Shown: positions 48,684-58,102 of the stretch, in pieces
Layout: each line of letters starts with the position of its first letter
Numbering within the stretch: position 1 is the stretch's first letter
Assembly (NCBI RefSeq): GCF_024171605.1
Contig: NZ_JALKAA010000003.1
Coordinates: forward strand, 310,001 to 374,000
Length of the DNA: 64,000 nt
Reading direction: 5' to 3'
DNA from: Pontibacter sp. HSC-36F09
GTDB taxonomy: Bacteria > Bacteroidota > Bacteroidia > Cytophagales > Hymenobacteraceae
Made by a program: the position numbers and the translations under genes
Notes under the pieces: generated by a model
What the model saw: only the letters and a program-made list of their open reading frames with translations
Databases searched by the model: none
Told to the model about the DNA's origin: nothing

Positions 48684-48830
48684 AAAGAGCGGCAGGGTAA
48701 CAGAACCCTGTACAGAAAAAAGTAGGACTATAAATACAAATGTGCGAAAAAAGTTGAAGCGACGCGATCCGATCGGTTTTTATACTAATAGGACTGCTTC
48801 GCTTCAACAAAAATGGCTTAGCAAAGTGGG

Positions 48831-50261
48831 TTAAGCGGAAACAGGTTTTTCTTCTTGTTCTACCTGCAGTTCCGGGTTCGTCGTTTCTACCAGGCCTACT
48901 TCCGGCTGCGGATCAAACTCGCCTTCCCAACGTGCCACAACGGCAGTGGCCAGACAGTTACCGGTCACGTTAATGGAGGTCCGGGCCATGTCCATGAGCT
49001 CGTCTATACCCAGGATCGCAAACAGCGGCCACACCGGCAGGTTAAACGAAGCAACGGTACCCAGTAGGATAACGAGTGATGCACGCGGTACCCCGGCTAC
49101 GCCCTTGGAGGTAAGCATGAGCGTGAACACCATCAGCAACTGCTGTTCCCAGCTCAGGTCGATGCCTGCGGCCTGTGCCACAAACACAGCCGCCAATGCC
49201 AGGTATAGCGTCGTGCCATCCAGGTTAAAGCTGTAACCTGTTGGCATCACAAAAGCTACGATGCGGCGCGGTACACCCAGCTTCTCCATTTCTTCCATGG
49301 CGCGTGGCAGCGCCGCCTCCGAACTGGTAGTGGCAAAGGCAATGGAAACCGGGCCGGAAATGGCTTTCAGGAAACGCACGATAGGAATGCGGGCGATGAG
49401 CGCAATCGGCAGGAGCACCAGCAACAGGAAGGCCAGCAGCGCCACGTAGAGTGTAGCCAGCAACTGGAACAGGTTCACCAGAATACCAAAGCCCATGTGC
49501 CCCACGGTATAGGCAATAGCGGCACCCACACCCACCGGGGCGAAGTACATGATGATGTTCGTGAACTTGAACATGGTCTCAGAGAGGCTTTCGCAGAAAT
49601 CGATCATCGGCTTGCGTTTTTTCTCCGTCACCATGGCCAGACCAATGGCAAAGATCACGCTGAACACCACGATCTGCAGTACTTGACCCTCTGCCACTGA
49701 CTTGGCGATGTTTTCAGGAAAAATATGCAGGATGATATCTTGCCAGGTTTGTTTGGCTGGCGCCACAATCTCCTCGGTCTCGGCAATGCCGGTCATATCA
49801 ATGCCTTCGCCGGCTTTGCTGATGTTGATGGCAGCCAGGCCGATAAAGAGGGCAATCGTAGTCACCACCTCAAAATAGAGGAGCGCCTTCCAGCCCATGC
49901 TGCCAATCTGCTTGAGGTTGGCATGACCGGCTATACCTACTACCAGCGTGGCGAAAATGAGCGGCGCGATGATGGTTTTGATCAGTTTCAAAAACACTTT
50001 GCTGAGCACGTTCAGGCTCTGTCCAACATCTGGGAAATCGTAGCCGATCTGAGCGCCGATTACCATACTGATCAGAATCCAGGTGGTGAGGGAGCGTTTT
50101 TGGATTCCGTAGAGTATCAGCACACCGGTGCCGGCCCAGCGGATGGTGGTGAGAACCTGGGTAGGCAGGGCAATAACCTCATACTGCTGCAACACCGTCA
50201 GTAGGGCGGCAATGCTGATGCAGATCAGGGTAAAGAGTGGCAGTATGGCCTTCTTGTTCAT
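48831..50261 (-). CDS. Dicarboxylate/amino-acid:cation symporter (DAACS family)
   Basis: A 476-residue GltP/DctA-like transporter with eight helices and two hairpins. Key signatures are the FATTSSEAALPRAMEEMEKLGVP hairpin HP1, the NLDGTTLYLALAAVF (NMDGT) motif and a late SKGVAGVPRASLVILLGT (HP2). It takes up glutamate, aspartate or C4-dicarboxylates with Na+ or H+. It is longer than most by an acidic C-terminal tail. Substrate within the family is not resolvable. Confidence 0.92.
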   Translation of the reverse strand: MNKKAILPLFTLICISIAALLTVLQQYEVIALPTQVLTTIRWAGTGVLILYGIQKRSLTTWILISMVIGAQIGYDFPDVGQSLNVLSKVFLKLIKTIIAPLIFATLVVGIAGHANLKQIGSMGWKALLYFEVVTTIALFIGLAAINISKAGEGIDMTGIAETEEIVAPAKQTWQDIILHIFPENIAKSVAEGQVLQIVVFSVIFAIGLAMVTEKKRKPMIDFCESLSETMFKFTNIIMYFAPVGVGAAIAYTVGHMGFGILVNLFQLLATLYVALLAFLLLVLLPIALIARIPIVRFLKAISGPVSIAFATTSSEAALPRAMEEMEKLGVPRRIVAFVMPTGYSFNLDGTTLYLALAAVFVAQAAGIDLSWEQQLLMVFTLMLTSKGVAGVPRASLVILLGTVASFNLPVWPLFAILGIDELMDMARTSINVTGNCLATAVVARWEGEFDPQPEVGLVETTNPELQVEQEEKPVSA

Positions 50262-50291
50262 AAATTTATTCGTCTAAAGCTTTGATTTTTA

Positions 50292-50951
50292 TTAACTTTG
50301 CGCAGTTTTTCTCTTCGACAGCCAGCCTTTGATGGCGGCGATGATAGGAGGGGTAATGGAAAGGATGATGATGGCCAGAATAAGCAGGGAGAAATGGCGT
50401 TTCACGGCCGGCAGGTTACCAAACAAGTAGCCGATCATCATAAAGAACACCACCCATACCAGGGCTCCGATCACGTTGAAGCTGAAGAAGCGCTTGTATT
50501 TCATCTTGGCTATACCTGCCACAAAAGGGGCGAAGGTGCGGACGATGGGCACAAAACGCGCATAGATGATGGTGAGTCCACCATATTTTTCATAAAATTT
50601 CTGCGTCTGGTCGATGTGGGAGCGGCGCATAAACCAGAAGTCGCGCAGGTAGATGCGGCTTCCGATCTTGCTCCCTACGTAGTAGTTGAACGAGTCGCCC
50701 ATGATGGCGGCCACAACCAGCAATACCATCAGCAGCACCAGATTAAGACCCGATGCAGGTATGGCAGCCAGCGCGCCGAGCGCAAAAAGCAGTGAGTCGC
50801 CAGGCAGGAAAGGGGTAACAACTAAGCCCGTCTCACAGAACACGATCACAAACAAAATGAAATAAATCCACTGCTCGTACTCCTGCACAAGTTCAACCAG
50901 ATGCCTGTCAATGTGGAGAACAAAGTCTACTAAATAATAAATAAAATCCAT
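50292..50951 (-). CDS. DedA-family membrane protein
   Basis: A 219-residue membrane protein of the DedA/SNARE-assoc (VTT) family. It shows VFCETGLVVTPFLPGDSLLFALGAL, MGDSFNYYVGSKIG, YEKYGGLTIIYARFVPIVRTFAPFVAG (the conserved E..G and R-F-x-P-x-x-R motif). Members act as undecaprenyl-phosphate and phospholipid flippases or scramblases. It lies 34 bp upstream of tatA in the same orientation, so both may be co-transcribed. Confidence 0.92.
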   Translation of the reverse strand: MDFIYYLVDFVLHIDRHLVELVQEYEQWIYFILFVIVFCETGLVVTPFLPGDSLLFALGALAAIPASGLNLVLLMVLLVVAAIMGDSFNYYVGSKIGSRIYLRDFWFMRRSHIDQTQKFYEKYGGLTIIYARFVPIVRTFAPFVAGIAKMKYKRFFSFNVIGALVWVVFFMMIGYLFGNLPAVKRHFSLLILAIIILSITPPIIAAIKGWLSKRKTAQS

Positions 50952-50985
50952 CGGGTATTTATGCTATGTGTGCCGGGCTTGGCTG

Positions 50986-51198
50986 CTATTTCTTCTCGTC
51001 GGTGTTTTGCACTGATTTGTCGATCTCGCTTTTGATCTCGGTAGTAGCGTCCTTAAACTCGCGTATACCGCGGCCCAGACCGCGCGCCAGTTCGGGTATG
51101 CGTTTGGCGCCAAAAAGTAGCAGGATAGCGAAAATAATAAGGACCACTTCAGAGCCCCCCAAGCCACCTATAAAGGCGAAAATTCCGATGCTGTTCAT
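50986..51198 (-). CDS. tatA: TatA/E twin-arginine translocase subunit
   Basis: A 70-residue protein: short N-terminal periplasmic part, one TM helix (EVVLIIFAILLLFGA) and an amphipathic helix KRIPELARGLGRGIREFKDATTE followed by a charged tail. It forms the protein-conducting ring of the Tat system. tatC is not in the window. The Glu16-like residue in the TM start (GGSEVVLI) fits. Confidence 0.93.
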   Translation of the reverse strand: MNSIGIFAFIGGLGGSEVVLIIFAILLLFGAKRIPELARGLGRGIREFKDATTEIKSEIDKSVQNTDEKK

Positions 51199-51449
51199 AT
51201 TGAGATAAGGTAAATTCTGTGTAAGGTAATAAGATTTAAAGGTCCCGCTTTAAGTACAGCCAGAGGTTTGTAGCTAGCTGTTAAAGGGAGCGGGCTACAA
51301 AGCCACCCTGCAAACGCTCGAGGCTAAATGAGTGAGCGGGTGAGGATGAAGCGGAGTTTACAACAATCCACGCAATACCTGTAGGTGCCAGGCGGAGCAG
51401 ACAGCTGCGCTGGAGCAGGATCTAGCTGTAAAAAATGTATGTCAACATA

Positions 51450-51836
51450 CTAGGGAGCTTGCGGCTGACTGGAGGTATAATAAAACTGGCAAAAAAAGTT
51501 ATCGCCCGGCGCCCTTGCCGAGTAGGGTGGGATCGCCTGGAGGCTGGAAAACCTGATGTGAAATGATTTTGTATCCGGTGCAGAAGGCTGCAGGCTGAGC
51601 GTCAGTAGGGAGGTTGTTCCTTCCTGGGCCAGGTATAGCTTACCGGATTGCAGGCCTGTAAGGGTGTTGTCTCTGCCTGCCGGGTCAGCTTGTGTTATAC
51701 TGACAGTGCTGCTCTGCGCTACCTGTGTTGTACCATGGGCATAGGTTACTGCGCTATGGAACAGAACAGCCCAAAGCAGAGCGAGCGACATGATCAAATG
51801 CCTCAGTAGGCGGTATTTAGGCAGATTTTGGGCCAT
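51450..51836 (-). CDS. Secreted hypothetical protein
   Basis: About 128 residues starting at ATG 51836 (MAQNLPKYRLLRH...). A signal peptide ends near TYAHGT. The mature part is Ser/Thr/Gln-rich with beta-prone segments (GKLYLAQEGTTSLLTLSLQP). No family known. The ORF extends to an upstream ATG at 51866, which seems too long before the signal peptide. Moderate support. Confidence 0.5.
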   Translation of the reverse strand: MAQNLPKYRLLRHLIMSLALLWAVLFHSAVTYAHGTTQVAQSSTVSITQADPAGRDNTLTGLQSGKLYLAQEGTTSLLTLSLQPSAPDTKSFHIRFSSLQAIPPYSARAPGDNFFCQFYYTSSQPQAP

Positions 51837-52026
51837 AAGCCATCGCAAATATAATACAAATTGCAAGTAAGTGAGTTATCTGTGAATTAAATTTACAGAC
51901 TGCTCAAAAACCGTATTTGTGCGCTTTGTCAGATCCTGGCAATTCAACCGGACAGTGTGGCATAAAAGTGCTACAGGCAAGGCCGCAAGCGGTTAATGCA
52001 GCATTTCATACCTGGCTGGGCGGGGC

Positions 52027-52755
52027 TTACAGAAACACCTGTTCCAGCACGTCGCCCACAAAATAAGCCAGCGAAGCCGCCAGGCCACCCAGCAGAAGCG
52101 TCTCCGCTATACCTGCCAGTATGTTGCGCTCTGTTACCATACTTTTCAGGGCTCCTACTATTGTAAGGGCGATGCCGGTGAGGACGCTGGAGTAAAGGAA
52201 GAGTTCTTTGCCGGCTATACCTGAATCCAGGCCGGCAAAGATGTAGGCCAGCAAAGGAATGGCCCCGACTATGACAAAGCTGATAAAAGTGACCGAAGCA
52301 GTTTTAACGGGTGTCTTGTCGTCCTTGGTCATCTCCAGTTCCTCTTTCATCATGGTATCCACCCACACGTGCTTGTCCGCTGTGATCACCTCGACTACCT
52401 GGTTCAACAGCTCGCCTTTAAAACCTTTGGCCTCGTAAATCTCCCGAATTTCGTCCTTCTCCGTTGCGCTCAGGTGCTCGACCTCCCAGTACTCGCGGGC
52501 TTTGTGCCGGTCAAAATTATCGCGGGAGACCTTCGTAGAGAAGTAGTTGCCGACGGACATAGAGAAGCCGTCCGCGATCAGGTTTGCCAACCCCAGGATG
52601 ATTACCACCGATATACCCAGGCTGGCGCCCTCCGCTCCGGCCACTACGGCAAACGTCGTGATAGCCCCATCAACGCCGCCATACACAAACTCGGAAATAT
52701 ATTCTTTCTTGAAGAAAAGAATTTTGTCTTGTGACTGTAACTCATGGTGTTGCAT
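52027..52755 (-). CDS. VIT1/CCC1-family transporter
   Basis: A 242-residue membrane protein. [49 protein letters not shown] and the cytosolic metal-binding helix region with [30 protein letters not shown] sequence are typical of the VIT/CCC1 iron/manganese transporters. The Asp in YGGVDG and Met in DGFSMSVG line the transport path. It probably exports or stores Fe2+ or Mn2+. Monocistronic. Confidence 0.88.
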   Translation of the reverse strand: MQHHELQSQDKILFFKKEYISEFVYGGVDGAITTFAVVAGAEGASLGISVVIILGLANLIADGFSMSVGNYFSTKVSRDNFDRHKAREYWEVEHLSATEKDEIREIYEAKGFKGELLNQVVEVITADKHVWVDTMMKEELEMTKDDKTPVKTASVTFISFVIVGAIPLLAYIFAGLDSGIAGKELFLYSSVLTGIALTIVGALKSMVTERNILAGIAETLLLGGLAASLAYFVGDVLEQVFL

Positions 52756-53509
52756 GGCGCGGAGCGTTAAGGTATTATGCTCAAGTTACAGGAAAAAAAG
52801 AATAATTCGGAAAACTGAGAGTTGAAGAGTTTGGGAATTGAAAAGTAGCTGCGTTACTTGGTAACCTCGTGGCGGTAAAAGGCGACAGGAGCAGGTAACT
52901 ATAGTTGTCGTTTGCAGAGGCAGGTTATGGCCTATCGGAATAGTTTACGCGTATTTATTTGTCTAGATCAGGATTTTCAGGATGCTCGTGCATAATTGTC
53001 ATCTTCCTGGCCCCTTCGGAGGGGACTTTTTGGTATTTCTGATTCTCAGGTATAGACTTTTTTAGCTTCAGCAGTTCTCATGACATACTGGGGCCAACCA
53101 CCCCTAACATATCCTTATCCTTATAGAGGGCCCCTACCCCTAGGCGGGGAATTTCCGCCACTTCCATTTCATAGATATAAGTTATATAGCACAGAACACT
53201 GGCAGATATAGGAAGGCTAACTTGCACGTCAACTACATAGAAGATGACATTAGCCCGGTGCAGAAACGACGATTTTGTGTGGGGGGTAGGGGCCCTCTTT
53301 CTTTTCATCAAGGGAAAAAGTAGGGCCTGCCCGGCCAAGGCAAGCAATGAAACAGCTTAGGAAGCTATACCTGCAAAGCATTAGCTACAGAGCAAAGCTA
53401 TACCTATACCTATACCTGGGGCTGAGGCCCCACCATAGCATATACGAGCGTGGACGCTTGCACCATAAGTAACTACTTCTCTGGTATCACCTAAGCAGCG
53501 TTACCATTT
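52756..53509. other. Spacer holding inverted repeat copy R3
   Basis: About 750 bases without a gene, mostly repeat R3 (see the repeat entry) plus a triple tandem overlapping CTATACCT (53398-53417). The first 200 bases show nothing recognisable. Confidence 0.5.
52960..53345 (-). repeat. Dispersed modular repeat, copy R3 (inverted)
   Basis: Read on the minus strand it follows the R1/R2 order: GGCCCTACTTTTTCCCTTGA, GCAAGTTAGCCTTCCTATA, CTGCCAGTGTT, GGGGTAGGGG and GGGGTGGTTGG. Two GC-rich modules lie at 53125-53141 and 53281-53298. Compared with R2 it lacks the variable stem's left half. Confidence 0.82.
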
Positions 53510-54454
53510 CTAAACCAGTGTGCTTTCCTCTGCAGCAGGTATAGACTGTTTTGCTTTCATAGGCTTTACTTCTTCTTCAGGTATAGCCGAACGCTCCTTA
53601 AAAGGATAAAACTGCTGCTCCAGAAAAGACTTCGGATAAGCCTCCACTTCTTCGAAACCAAGTTCGATATCGCGCCCATCTTCTGGCATATAGGCCGTGC
53701 CGAACAGGTAATCCCACACACTCAGGCTGATGCCGTAATTGGCACCGTAGCGATGAGGCAGAACCTTAGCGTGGTGCCAGATGTGCATTTGCGGGTTGTT
53801 GACTAAATAGCGGAGCGGACCCAGCGGGATGTGCAGGTTGGAGTGGTTAAAGTGGCCTATCGCTGTCGCGAAGATGTGCACCACAAAGAAATCCTGAATG
53901 CCGAAACCGATCATGACCAGCGGAATGTACTCGATGGTGCGATAGACAACTGTTTCGCCCCAATGGAAGCGCAGGTGCGCCGCAAAGCCCATTTGTTGCA
54001 CCGAGTGGTGCACTTTGTGGAAGCGCCATAGCAAATCAGAATGGTGGAGGAGACGGTGTACGTTCCACTGAATAAAGTCGCGCAGTACAAAGAGCGTGAG
54101 CAGTTGCGCCCATACGGGCCACGACTGTATCTCGAAAGCCACTAAATTCTGAATGCCGAACAGAGCCAGGAAATCGTTGAAGGCCTCTACGCCGATGTTG
54201 GAGATGGCATTGAAACCAACCAGCGAGAAGAGGAAAAAATTGAAGAACATGTAGAAGCCGTCGAGCCAGAAATCCTGCCGGATCAGCGGCTGTCCTTTCC
54301 GCCAGGGCACCACGATCTCGAGCAGCCAGAAAAACAGCGAGAGCCCCAGCAGCCAGTAGAAATAGTTGCCCCAGTCCGGGTGCAGCAGTTCACGCCACAG
54401 GTAGTTGCCGTAGTCTGAAAAAGAGGTCGTGAAGATGTGCCAATATTTTTCCAT
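53510..54454 (-). CDS. Fatty acid hydroxylase / sterol desaturase-family protein
   Basis: A 314-residue membrane protein with histidine boxes for a di-iron site: NVHRLLHHSDLLW, WRFHKVHHS, HFNHSNLHIPLG and MHIWHHAKVL (HX3-4H/HX2HH patterns). Three or four helices precede them. It probably hydroxylates or desaturates a lipid (fatty acid, carotenoid or sterol-like). The C-terminal 60 residues are polar and disordered. A two-gene arrangement is not apparent. Confidence 0.9.
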   Translation of the reverse strand: MEKYWHIFTTSFSDYGNYLWRELLHPDWGNYFYWLLGLSLFFWLLEIVVPWRKGQPLIRQDFWLDGFYMFFNFFLFSLVGFNAISNIGVEAFNDFLALFGIQNLVAFEIQSWPVWAQLLTLFVLRDFIQWNVHRLLHHSDLLWRFHKVHHSVQQMGFAAHLRFHWGETVVYRTIEYIPLVMIGFGIQDFFVVHIFATAIGHFNHSNLHIPLGPLRYLVNNPQMHIWHHAKVLPHRYGANYGISLSVWDYLFGTAYMPEDGRDIELGFEEVEAYPKSFLEQQFYPFKERSAIPEEEVKPMKAKQSIPAAEESTLV

Positions 54455-54517
54455 GCCGCGCTTCTGTCAATATTTTTTAAAGCTAAATCGTTCCAAACAG
54501 TTTGCTGAGGTAAGTAT

Positions 54518-54558
54518 AAAAAAATAGTCGGCTTTATGTTTCAGCCGACTATTTTTGA
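54518..54558 (-). terminator. Terminator after TlpA-like gene
   Basis: Arms AAAATAGTCGGCT and AGCCGACTATTTT around a TTATGTTTC loop, T-rich both ways. Confidence 0.85.
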
Positions 54559-54563
54559 TAAGC

Positions 54564-55196
54564 TTATTTTGCCAGTCCCTCCAGGAACTCGCGCACTTCT
54601 TTGGTGTCGTACTCAGCCATACCTTCCTGCTTGGCCACGATCTTACCCTCCGGCGAAATGATGAACGTGGTAGGTATAGCATTGCTGTAAAACTCCTGTG
54701 GGAATTGGCTGGCCGGCATGTATACCGGGAAAGTATATTTCTTCTTGTCGATGAACTTCTTCACCTTCTCCATACCGCCTTCATCCACCGATAGCATCAC
54801 GAACGCCACTTTGTTAGGGTCCATTTTCTTGTACAAACTGTGGATGTTCGGCATCTCGGCAATACAGGGCGGACACCAGGTAGCCCAGATGTTAAGGAAT
54901 ACAACTTTCCCTTTCAGGCTTTCGAAGGCCACGGTTTTGCCATCAAGTCCCACCATTTTGAATCCGGCTCCGGCCATGTTTGCTCCGGTTGTAACTTCGG
55001 CTGTGTTTTCAGCGGAGGTGGTTGCAATTTCGTCTATGGCGGGCACATCCGCGTTTTTTATACCTGTCGCCAGCAATATGCGCTGTACCTGCCCGATGGC
55101 CTCGGTGTGCAGACCGGTCAGGTATAGAATGCCGAAGATACCGAGTGTGATCGCCCAGCCAGGTATATTTTTAATAGAGAATTTATTCTTGTCCAT
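54564..55196 (-). CDS. TlpA-family thiol-disulfide oxidoreductase
   Basis: A 210-residue protein anchored by one N-terminal TM helix (WAITLGIFGILYLTGL). The thioredoxin fold carries the active site FLNIWATWCPPCIAEMPNIH, with the cis-Pro region AIPTTFIISPEGKIV. It reduces or isomerises periplasmic disulfides, commonly for cytochrome maturation. It lies next to the sulfur cluster, where it may supply reductant, though housekeeping use is equally likely. Confidence 0.9.
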   Translation of the reverse strand: MDKNKFSIKNIPGWAITLGIFGILYLTGLHTEAIGQVQRILLATGIKNADVPAIDEIATTSAENTAEVTTGANMAGAGFKMVGLDGKTVAFESLKGKVVFLNIWATWCPPCIAEMPNIHSLYKKMDPNKVAFVMLSVDEGGMEKVKKFIDKKKYTFPVYMPASQFPQEFYSNAIPTTFIISPEGKIVAKQEGMAEYDTKEVREFLEGLAK

Positions 55197-55288
55197 GATA
55201 GTATGTTTAGTAGGATCCGTCTTGTGCGAATCAGTTTAAATCGATTTTATAGAGTTAATTTTGAGCTTCACTCTTAATTAGCTTAAGC

Positions 55289-56185
55289 TTAAAGCTCAAC
55301 TGTTTTATAGCCTTGCTGCTGCAGGTCAAACATGTAGGTCAAACCGTTCGGAATTACTTCTACACCTTCTATCAGCGTGCTGGCGTCGATGTTAAACTGC
55401 TTGAGTGACATGCCGCATACGCGGTAGGTGATGCCAGCTGCTTTGCCTTTTTCTAACTCCTGTGCCATACTACTGCCCTTCACAAATGCTTCCACGGACT
55501 TGCCGCATGCCATCACCACAAAGCTCTCCCGCTGGTAGCGGCTTTCTTTTGTAATGGTTTCAGCGGTGTTCACAGCGGCTTTCAGGTGGTTCGGCTGACT
55601 AATCAGCACAGCGTATTTTTTACCGGTTTCAGCTGCAATAGCTTTGGGAGCAGTAGTGTTATGGGCAGCCGTCATACCTGTGGCGCAGGAGCCGAGGAAC
55701 ATCAGTAGACCAACTGCCAGCACGGCAACATAGTTTCTGGATAATTTATTCTTAAGAGTTGAACTTATTTGTTTGTTTCGAAAAAATGTCTGGTCCAGAC
55801 CATAATGAACGGCACCATTCACAATGAAAAACATAAGCATCCCGATCAGGGCAATGTTCTTGAACAAGGGTCCGGAGCCTTCGGCGCCAACCTGTACAGT
55901 TAGGGTGATGGGAATCAGGATACCCAGCAGTAAAGCAGCAGCTAGTCTCGTTTTGAATCCGGCCAGCAGCATAGAGCCGCCAATCAGCAAGCCCACACCT
56001 GACAAGATGATCAGTGTTTCGGCGGGAGCGATCCAGCTAGCTAAATGGGCAAAAGGAGCCTTTTCGAGTCGTGCGGCAGCGCCTGCGGTTAGAAGTAGAT
56101 GATTGAAACCAGCCATGATAAAGATCAGGCTGCCCATGATGCGGAGCACCAGGAATGATATTTTTTGCAAAGCAGTATTTTCCAT
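55289..56185 (-). CDS. DoxX-DsrE fusion protein
   Basis: A 298-residue protein. The N-terminal half (about 1-140) has four helices of the DoxX/TQO small-subunit type (LRIMGSLIFIMAGFNHLLL and SGVGLLIGGSMLLAG). A further hydrophobic segment (NYVAVLAVGLLMFLGSC, about 150-167) leads to a DsrE-type sulfur-carrier domain (about 190-298). It has cysteines in SFVVMACGKSVEAFVKG and YRVCGMSLKQF. Such a fusion could pass sulfur between a quinone-linked sulfur oxidase and a DsrE carrier outside the cytoplasm. Located in the sulfur cluster. Confidence 0.8.
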   Translation of the reverse strand: MENTALQKISFLVLRIMGSLIFIMAGFNHLLLTAGAAARLEKAPFAHLASWIAPAETLIILSGVGLLIGGSMLLAGFKTRLAAALLLGILIPITLTVQVGAEGSGPLFKNIALIGMLMFFIVNGAVHYGLDQTFFRNKQISSTLKNKLSRNYVAVLAVGLLMFLGSCATGMTAAHNTTAPKAIAAETGKKYAVLISQPNHLKAAVNTAETITKESRYQRESFVVMACGKSVEAFVKGSSMAQELEKGKAAGITYRVCGMSLKQFNIDASTLIEGVEVIPNGLTYMFDLQQQGYKTVEL

Positions 56186-56334
56186 AAGATCGCTTATTTT
56201 CTTTTAATAATAGTCACAGCAGGATAGGAGGTCCCTATCGTCTGGACAAGTCGAACAAGGCACAGCCCGGGAGGTATAGCAACAGGGGCAAACCTGGCAA
56301 CTGGTGGCTGTGTCAACATGGTGCATTCGTTCGG

Positions 56335-56697
56335 TTAAGAAAATCGGGGAGGATCGGGGTCAGCGCCTAAATGCGGCGAGAGGTAACGGAGCTGAGAAGG
56401 CGCAGCGGACTGTTTCCCGGTAGCTGGATGGAAGAGTAAGTCAGACTGAGCAGCATCCACCACAGCGTAGAGTTGTGGACCGCAGTCAACCAGGACGGTG
56501 GCGGGAGTGTTTCGCTCCGAGTGCGTCTGGTGTCTCAGGCATTTTCTGGCGCAGGGACGCTTCAGTTTTTTATGGTTGGTTGCTGCATTCAATTCACTCT
56601 TTAAAACACAGTCAAGCCCACTCACCGGCTTTTGAGTAGTAGCCTGGGTGAAAAGGAGTAACAGAGTACCTAAAAGAAGGAGCAGCGTTTGCTTCAT
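56335..56697 (-). CDS. Small secreted hypothetical protein
   Basis: A 120-residue protein starting MKQTLLLLLGTLLLLFTQA with signal peptide to about residue 22. The mature part contains several Cys (GLDCVLK, RPCARKCLRH, VDCGPQL) and His. It resembles small secreted proteins of metal clusters, without a named family. The ATG at 56697 is chosen since the longer reading to 56841 overlaps the MFS gene's last codons. Confidence 0.55.
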   Translation of the reverse strand: MKQTLLLLLGTLLLLFTQATTQKPVSGLDCVLKSELNAATNHKKLKRPCARKCLRHQTHSERNTPATVLVDCGPQLYAVVDAAQSDLLFHPATGKQSAAPSQLRYLSPHLGADPDPPRFS

Positions 56698-56752
56698 GGT
56701 TTTAGTGGAGGCAGCAGGTATAGCCAGCCGGTAATCACGTAAATTTACAATA

Positions 56753-58015
56753 CTAAGTCCGGATTGCCAAGTTCGACGCACATTCCGGGCTATGCCACAA
56801 GAGCTTTTTGGTGCAGCACATGCGTATTTCGGAAAATACACCGGCGCCTACGGTCAGGATGGCTGTGCCCAACAGTACAAATTCCACGCCAAAAAGATCG
56901 CTGAAAACACCGGCCACCACGGCGCCTGCCACATAGCCGAAGTCGCGCCAGAAACGGAAGGTGCCCAGGCTCTGTGGCCGCTGCTCCGGGTGCGTGTTTT
57001 CGGCTACTACCGACAGAAAATTAGGGTATACCAACGCTGTGCCGGCCCCCAAAAGTACCAGTGCCACGATCACGACTGCATAGGCCTGACTGAAGAAGAG
57101 CACACCAATGGCTATACCTTGCAGTAGCATTCCCAGGCTCAGCAGTTGTTTTTTGCAAAGTACATCACCGAGTTTGCCTGTCACCAACTGCCCAATGCCC
57201 CACACCGCCGGGTAGATGCCTGCCAGCAAACCGACCTGCTGCAAGGTATAGCCTTTTGACATCAATAACACGGGCAGTAAACCCCATAGGATGCCGTCAT
57301 TCATGTTGTTCACAAAGCCACTCAGCGTGACAGATCCCAGGTTGGCATGCCGCCAGGTCGTGTCTTTCCAGACGCTACGCAGGAGCGGTATGCTGGTCTG
57401 TGCCGTTTCCGTTTTGACGTGGGCATGGGTATCGCGTACGAAGAACCTTGTCAGGAGTAGGCCTATGATGGAGAAAGCTATACCTGGAATAAAGGCATAG
57501 GTCACTTCTCCTGTTCTGGAAGCGATGTAACCGGCCAGGAACGCCACCAGACCGACAGCCAGGTAACCGGCAAATTCGTTGATGCCCATCGCTAGTCCGC
57601 GGTTCTTTTCGCCTACTAAGTCTATCTTCATAACCACGGTTGCAGACCAGGCTAGTCCCTGGTTTATACCTAGCAGCAGGTTCGCAAAGATCACCCACCA
57701 CCAGTTGTTGGCATAAAGCAGGAGCCAGGGCACCGGCAGGGCAAAGAGCCAGCCGATTAAGAGTAGCTGCTTGCGGGTGAAGCGCAGTGTGAGGCGGCCC
57801 ATCATCACGTTGGCAAATGACTTGGCCAAACCAAATGCCACGATAAATGACAAGAGCGCCGTGTGTCCGCTGATACCGAAAACCGTTTCGGCAAATTCCG
57901 GAATCACAGAACGCTCCAGCCCGACCATGGCGCCGACAAAGCCGTTGATCAGCACCAGGAGCCAGAACTGCTGCGCATTCTCTCTTAAGCCTAGTTTTGT
58001 ATCAGTTGTCGACAT
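56753..58015 (-). CDS. MFS transporter
   Basis: A 420-residue major facilitator with twelve helices. The loop 2-3 motif is present as MMGRLTLRFTRKQLLLIG (GRLxxRxxRK), then GMNEF-like MGINEFAGYLAVGLVAF in helix 5 and a VTGKLGDVLCKKQLLSLG loop 8-9. Position in the sulfur cluster suggests a sulfur-compound or general solute role, but substrate is not resolvable. It ends in a Cys-containing tail MCCTKKLLWHSPEC. A second small secreted gene overlaps its downstream side. Confidence 0.85.
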   Translation of the reverse strand: MSTTDTKLGLRENAQQFWLLVLINGFVGAMVGLERSVIPEFAETVFGISGHTALLSFIVAFGLAKSFANVMMGRLTLRFTRKQLLLIGWLFALPVPWLLLYANNWWWVIFANLLLGINQGLAWSATVVMKIDLVGEKNRGLAMGINEFAGYLAVGLVAFLAGYIASRTGEVTYAFIPGIAFSIIGLLLTRFFVRDTHAHVKTETAQTSIPLLRSVWKDTTWRHANLGSVTLSGFVNNMNDGILWGLLPVLLMSKGYTLQQVGLLAGIYPAVWGIGQLVTGKLGDVLCKKQLLSLGMLLQGIAIGVLFFSQAYAVVIVALVLLGAGTALVYPNFLSVVAENTHPEQRPQSLGTFRFWRDFGYVAGAVVAGVFSDLFGVEFVLLGTAILTVGAGVFSEIRMCCTKKLLWHSPECASNLAIRT

Positions 58016-58102
58016 GATCCTCTAGTTTTGTGGTATGCTTGAAAACCACCGCTTGTGGCAGATGGCTTTCAGCAAATACTCAACAATTAGCCAATTTCTT
58101 AC

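Noticed and set aside
53078..53347. 89-codon minus-strand frame within repeat R3
   Set aside because: It is a translation of the repeat and shows no conservation of frame in R1 or R2.
56205..56220. GTGAC-like half-site before the DoxX-DsrE gene
   Set aside because: Only one half is present (GTGACTATTATTAA on the minus strand) and it lies too near the start for the class II layout of the other three sites.
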